Positions 63,986 to 64,000 of a stretch of DNA of 64,000 bases are shown piece after piece. Positions within the stretch are counted from its first letter, which is position 1. The number at the start of each line of letters is the position of its first letter. Source of the DNA: Mycobacterium sp. (GTDB lineage Bacteria > Actinomycetota > Actinomycetes > Mycobacteriales > Mycobacteriaceae). Both the position numbers and the translations under genes were made by a program. Where the stretch lies: the NCBI GenBank assembly GCA_003987775.1, contig RXJD01000024.1, positions 49,249 through 113,248 of the forward strand. Direction: 5' to 3'. Under the pieces are notes generated by a model. That model searched no databases and was not told the DNA's origin. It saw nothing but the letters and a program-made list of their open reading frames with translations.

Positions 63986-64000
63986 AACGCGGCTTCGAAC

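Overview
The window looks like chromosome of a high-GC, mycolate-containing actinobacterium, most likely a rapidly growing mycobacterium (Mycolicibacterium type). Reasons: a mycolic-acid cyclopropane synthase-type methyltransferase, an MMPL/RND transporter, a cutinase-like protein, a PAP2/lipid-kinase fusion, and a run of genes (about 1.5-12.7 kb, then 22.6 kb) that I recall as having the order of M. tuberculosis Rv0306-Rv0315. No rRNA, tRNA or CRISPR array was seen.

Layout. 0.1-2.7 kb: a minus-strand operon of a small conserved protein, BluB and a sulfatase. 2.7-8.8 kb: a PAP2 phosphatase, an exported L,D-transpeptidase-like protein, a SnoaL-like protein, and two membrane proteins with actin/Hsp70-like heads and Pro-rich tails (a third relative lies at 46.7 kb). 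8.8-12.7 kb: a cyclase-ATPase regulator facing a DUF3060 membrane protein across a shared terminator stem. 12.8-22.5 kb: a catabolic gene block with a frameshifted aldehyde dehydrogenase, two paralogous Rieske oxygenase/small-protein modules, an amidohydrolase, a MarR regulator, a ferredoxin, an SDR, a TauD-type dioxygenase and a dimeric-barrel protein. Two near-identical palindromes mark its two promoter regions.

22.6-31.1 kb: GH16 glucanase, a tiny secreted protein, a small gene behind a mycobacterial-type SOS box, a PAP2-diacylglycerol-kinase fusion, an AraC-mannitol dehydrogenase-xylulokinase operon, a methyltransferase and a lipoprotein. 31.1-39.8 kb: CMAS-type methyltransferase, an MMPL transporter fused to an FHA domain, a TauD-like oxygenase, a scar of two gene remnants, an AbrB-family membrane protein and a P450. 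39.8-46.5 kb: a LuxR ATPase regulator facing an S9 peptidase (both preceded by the same 11-mer), a TetR gene with twin palindromic operators, a hydrolase and a cutinase-like protein. 46.7-58.4 kb: a repeat-rich DUF7159-type protein, a diiron ferritin-like protein, a mug/BVMO-esterase/mtnA operon, AdhE and an FGE-like protein.

58.4-64.0 kb: accessory DNA. An IS3-type transposase fossil is followed by a four-gene cassette (DUF2510/TM protein, large HerA-type ATPase with a CCCH-like cysteine motif, and two small proteins) that runs to the window edge. This cassette and the twin Rieske regulon are the best candidates for undescribed systems.
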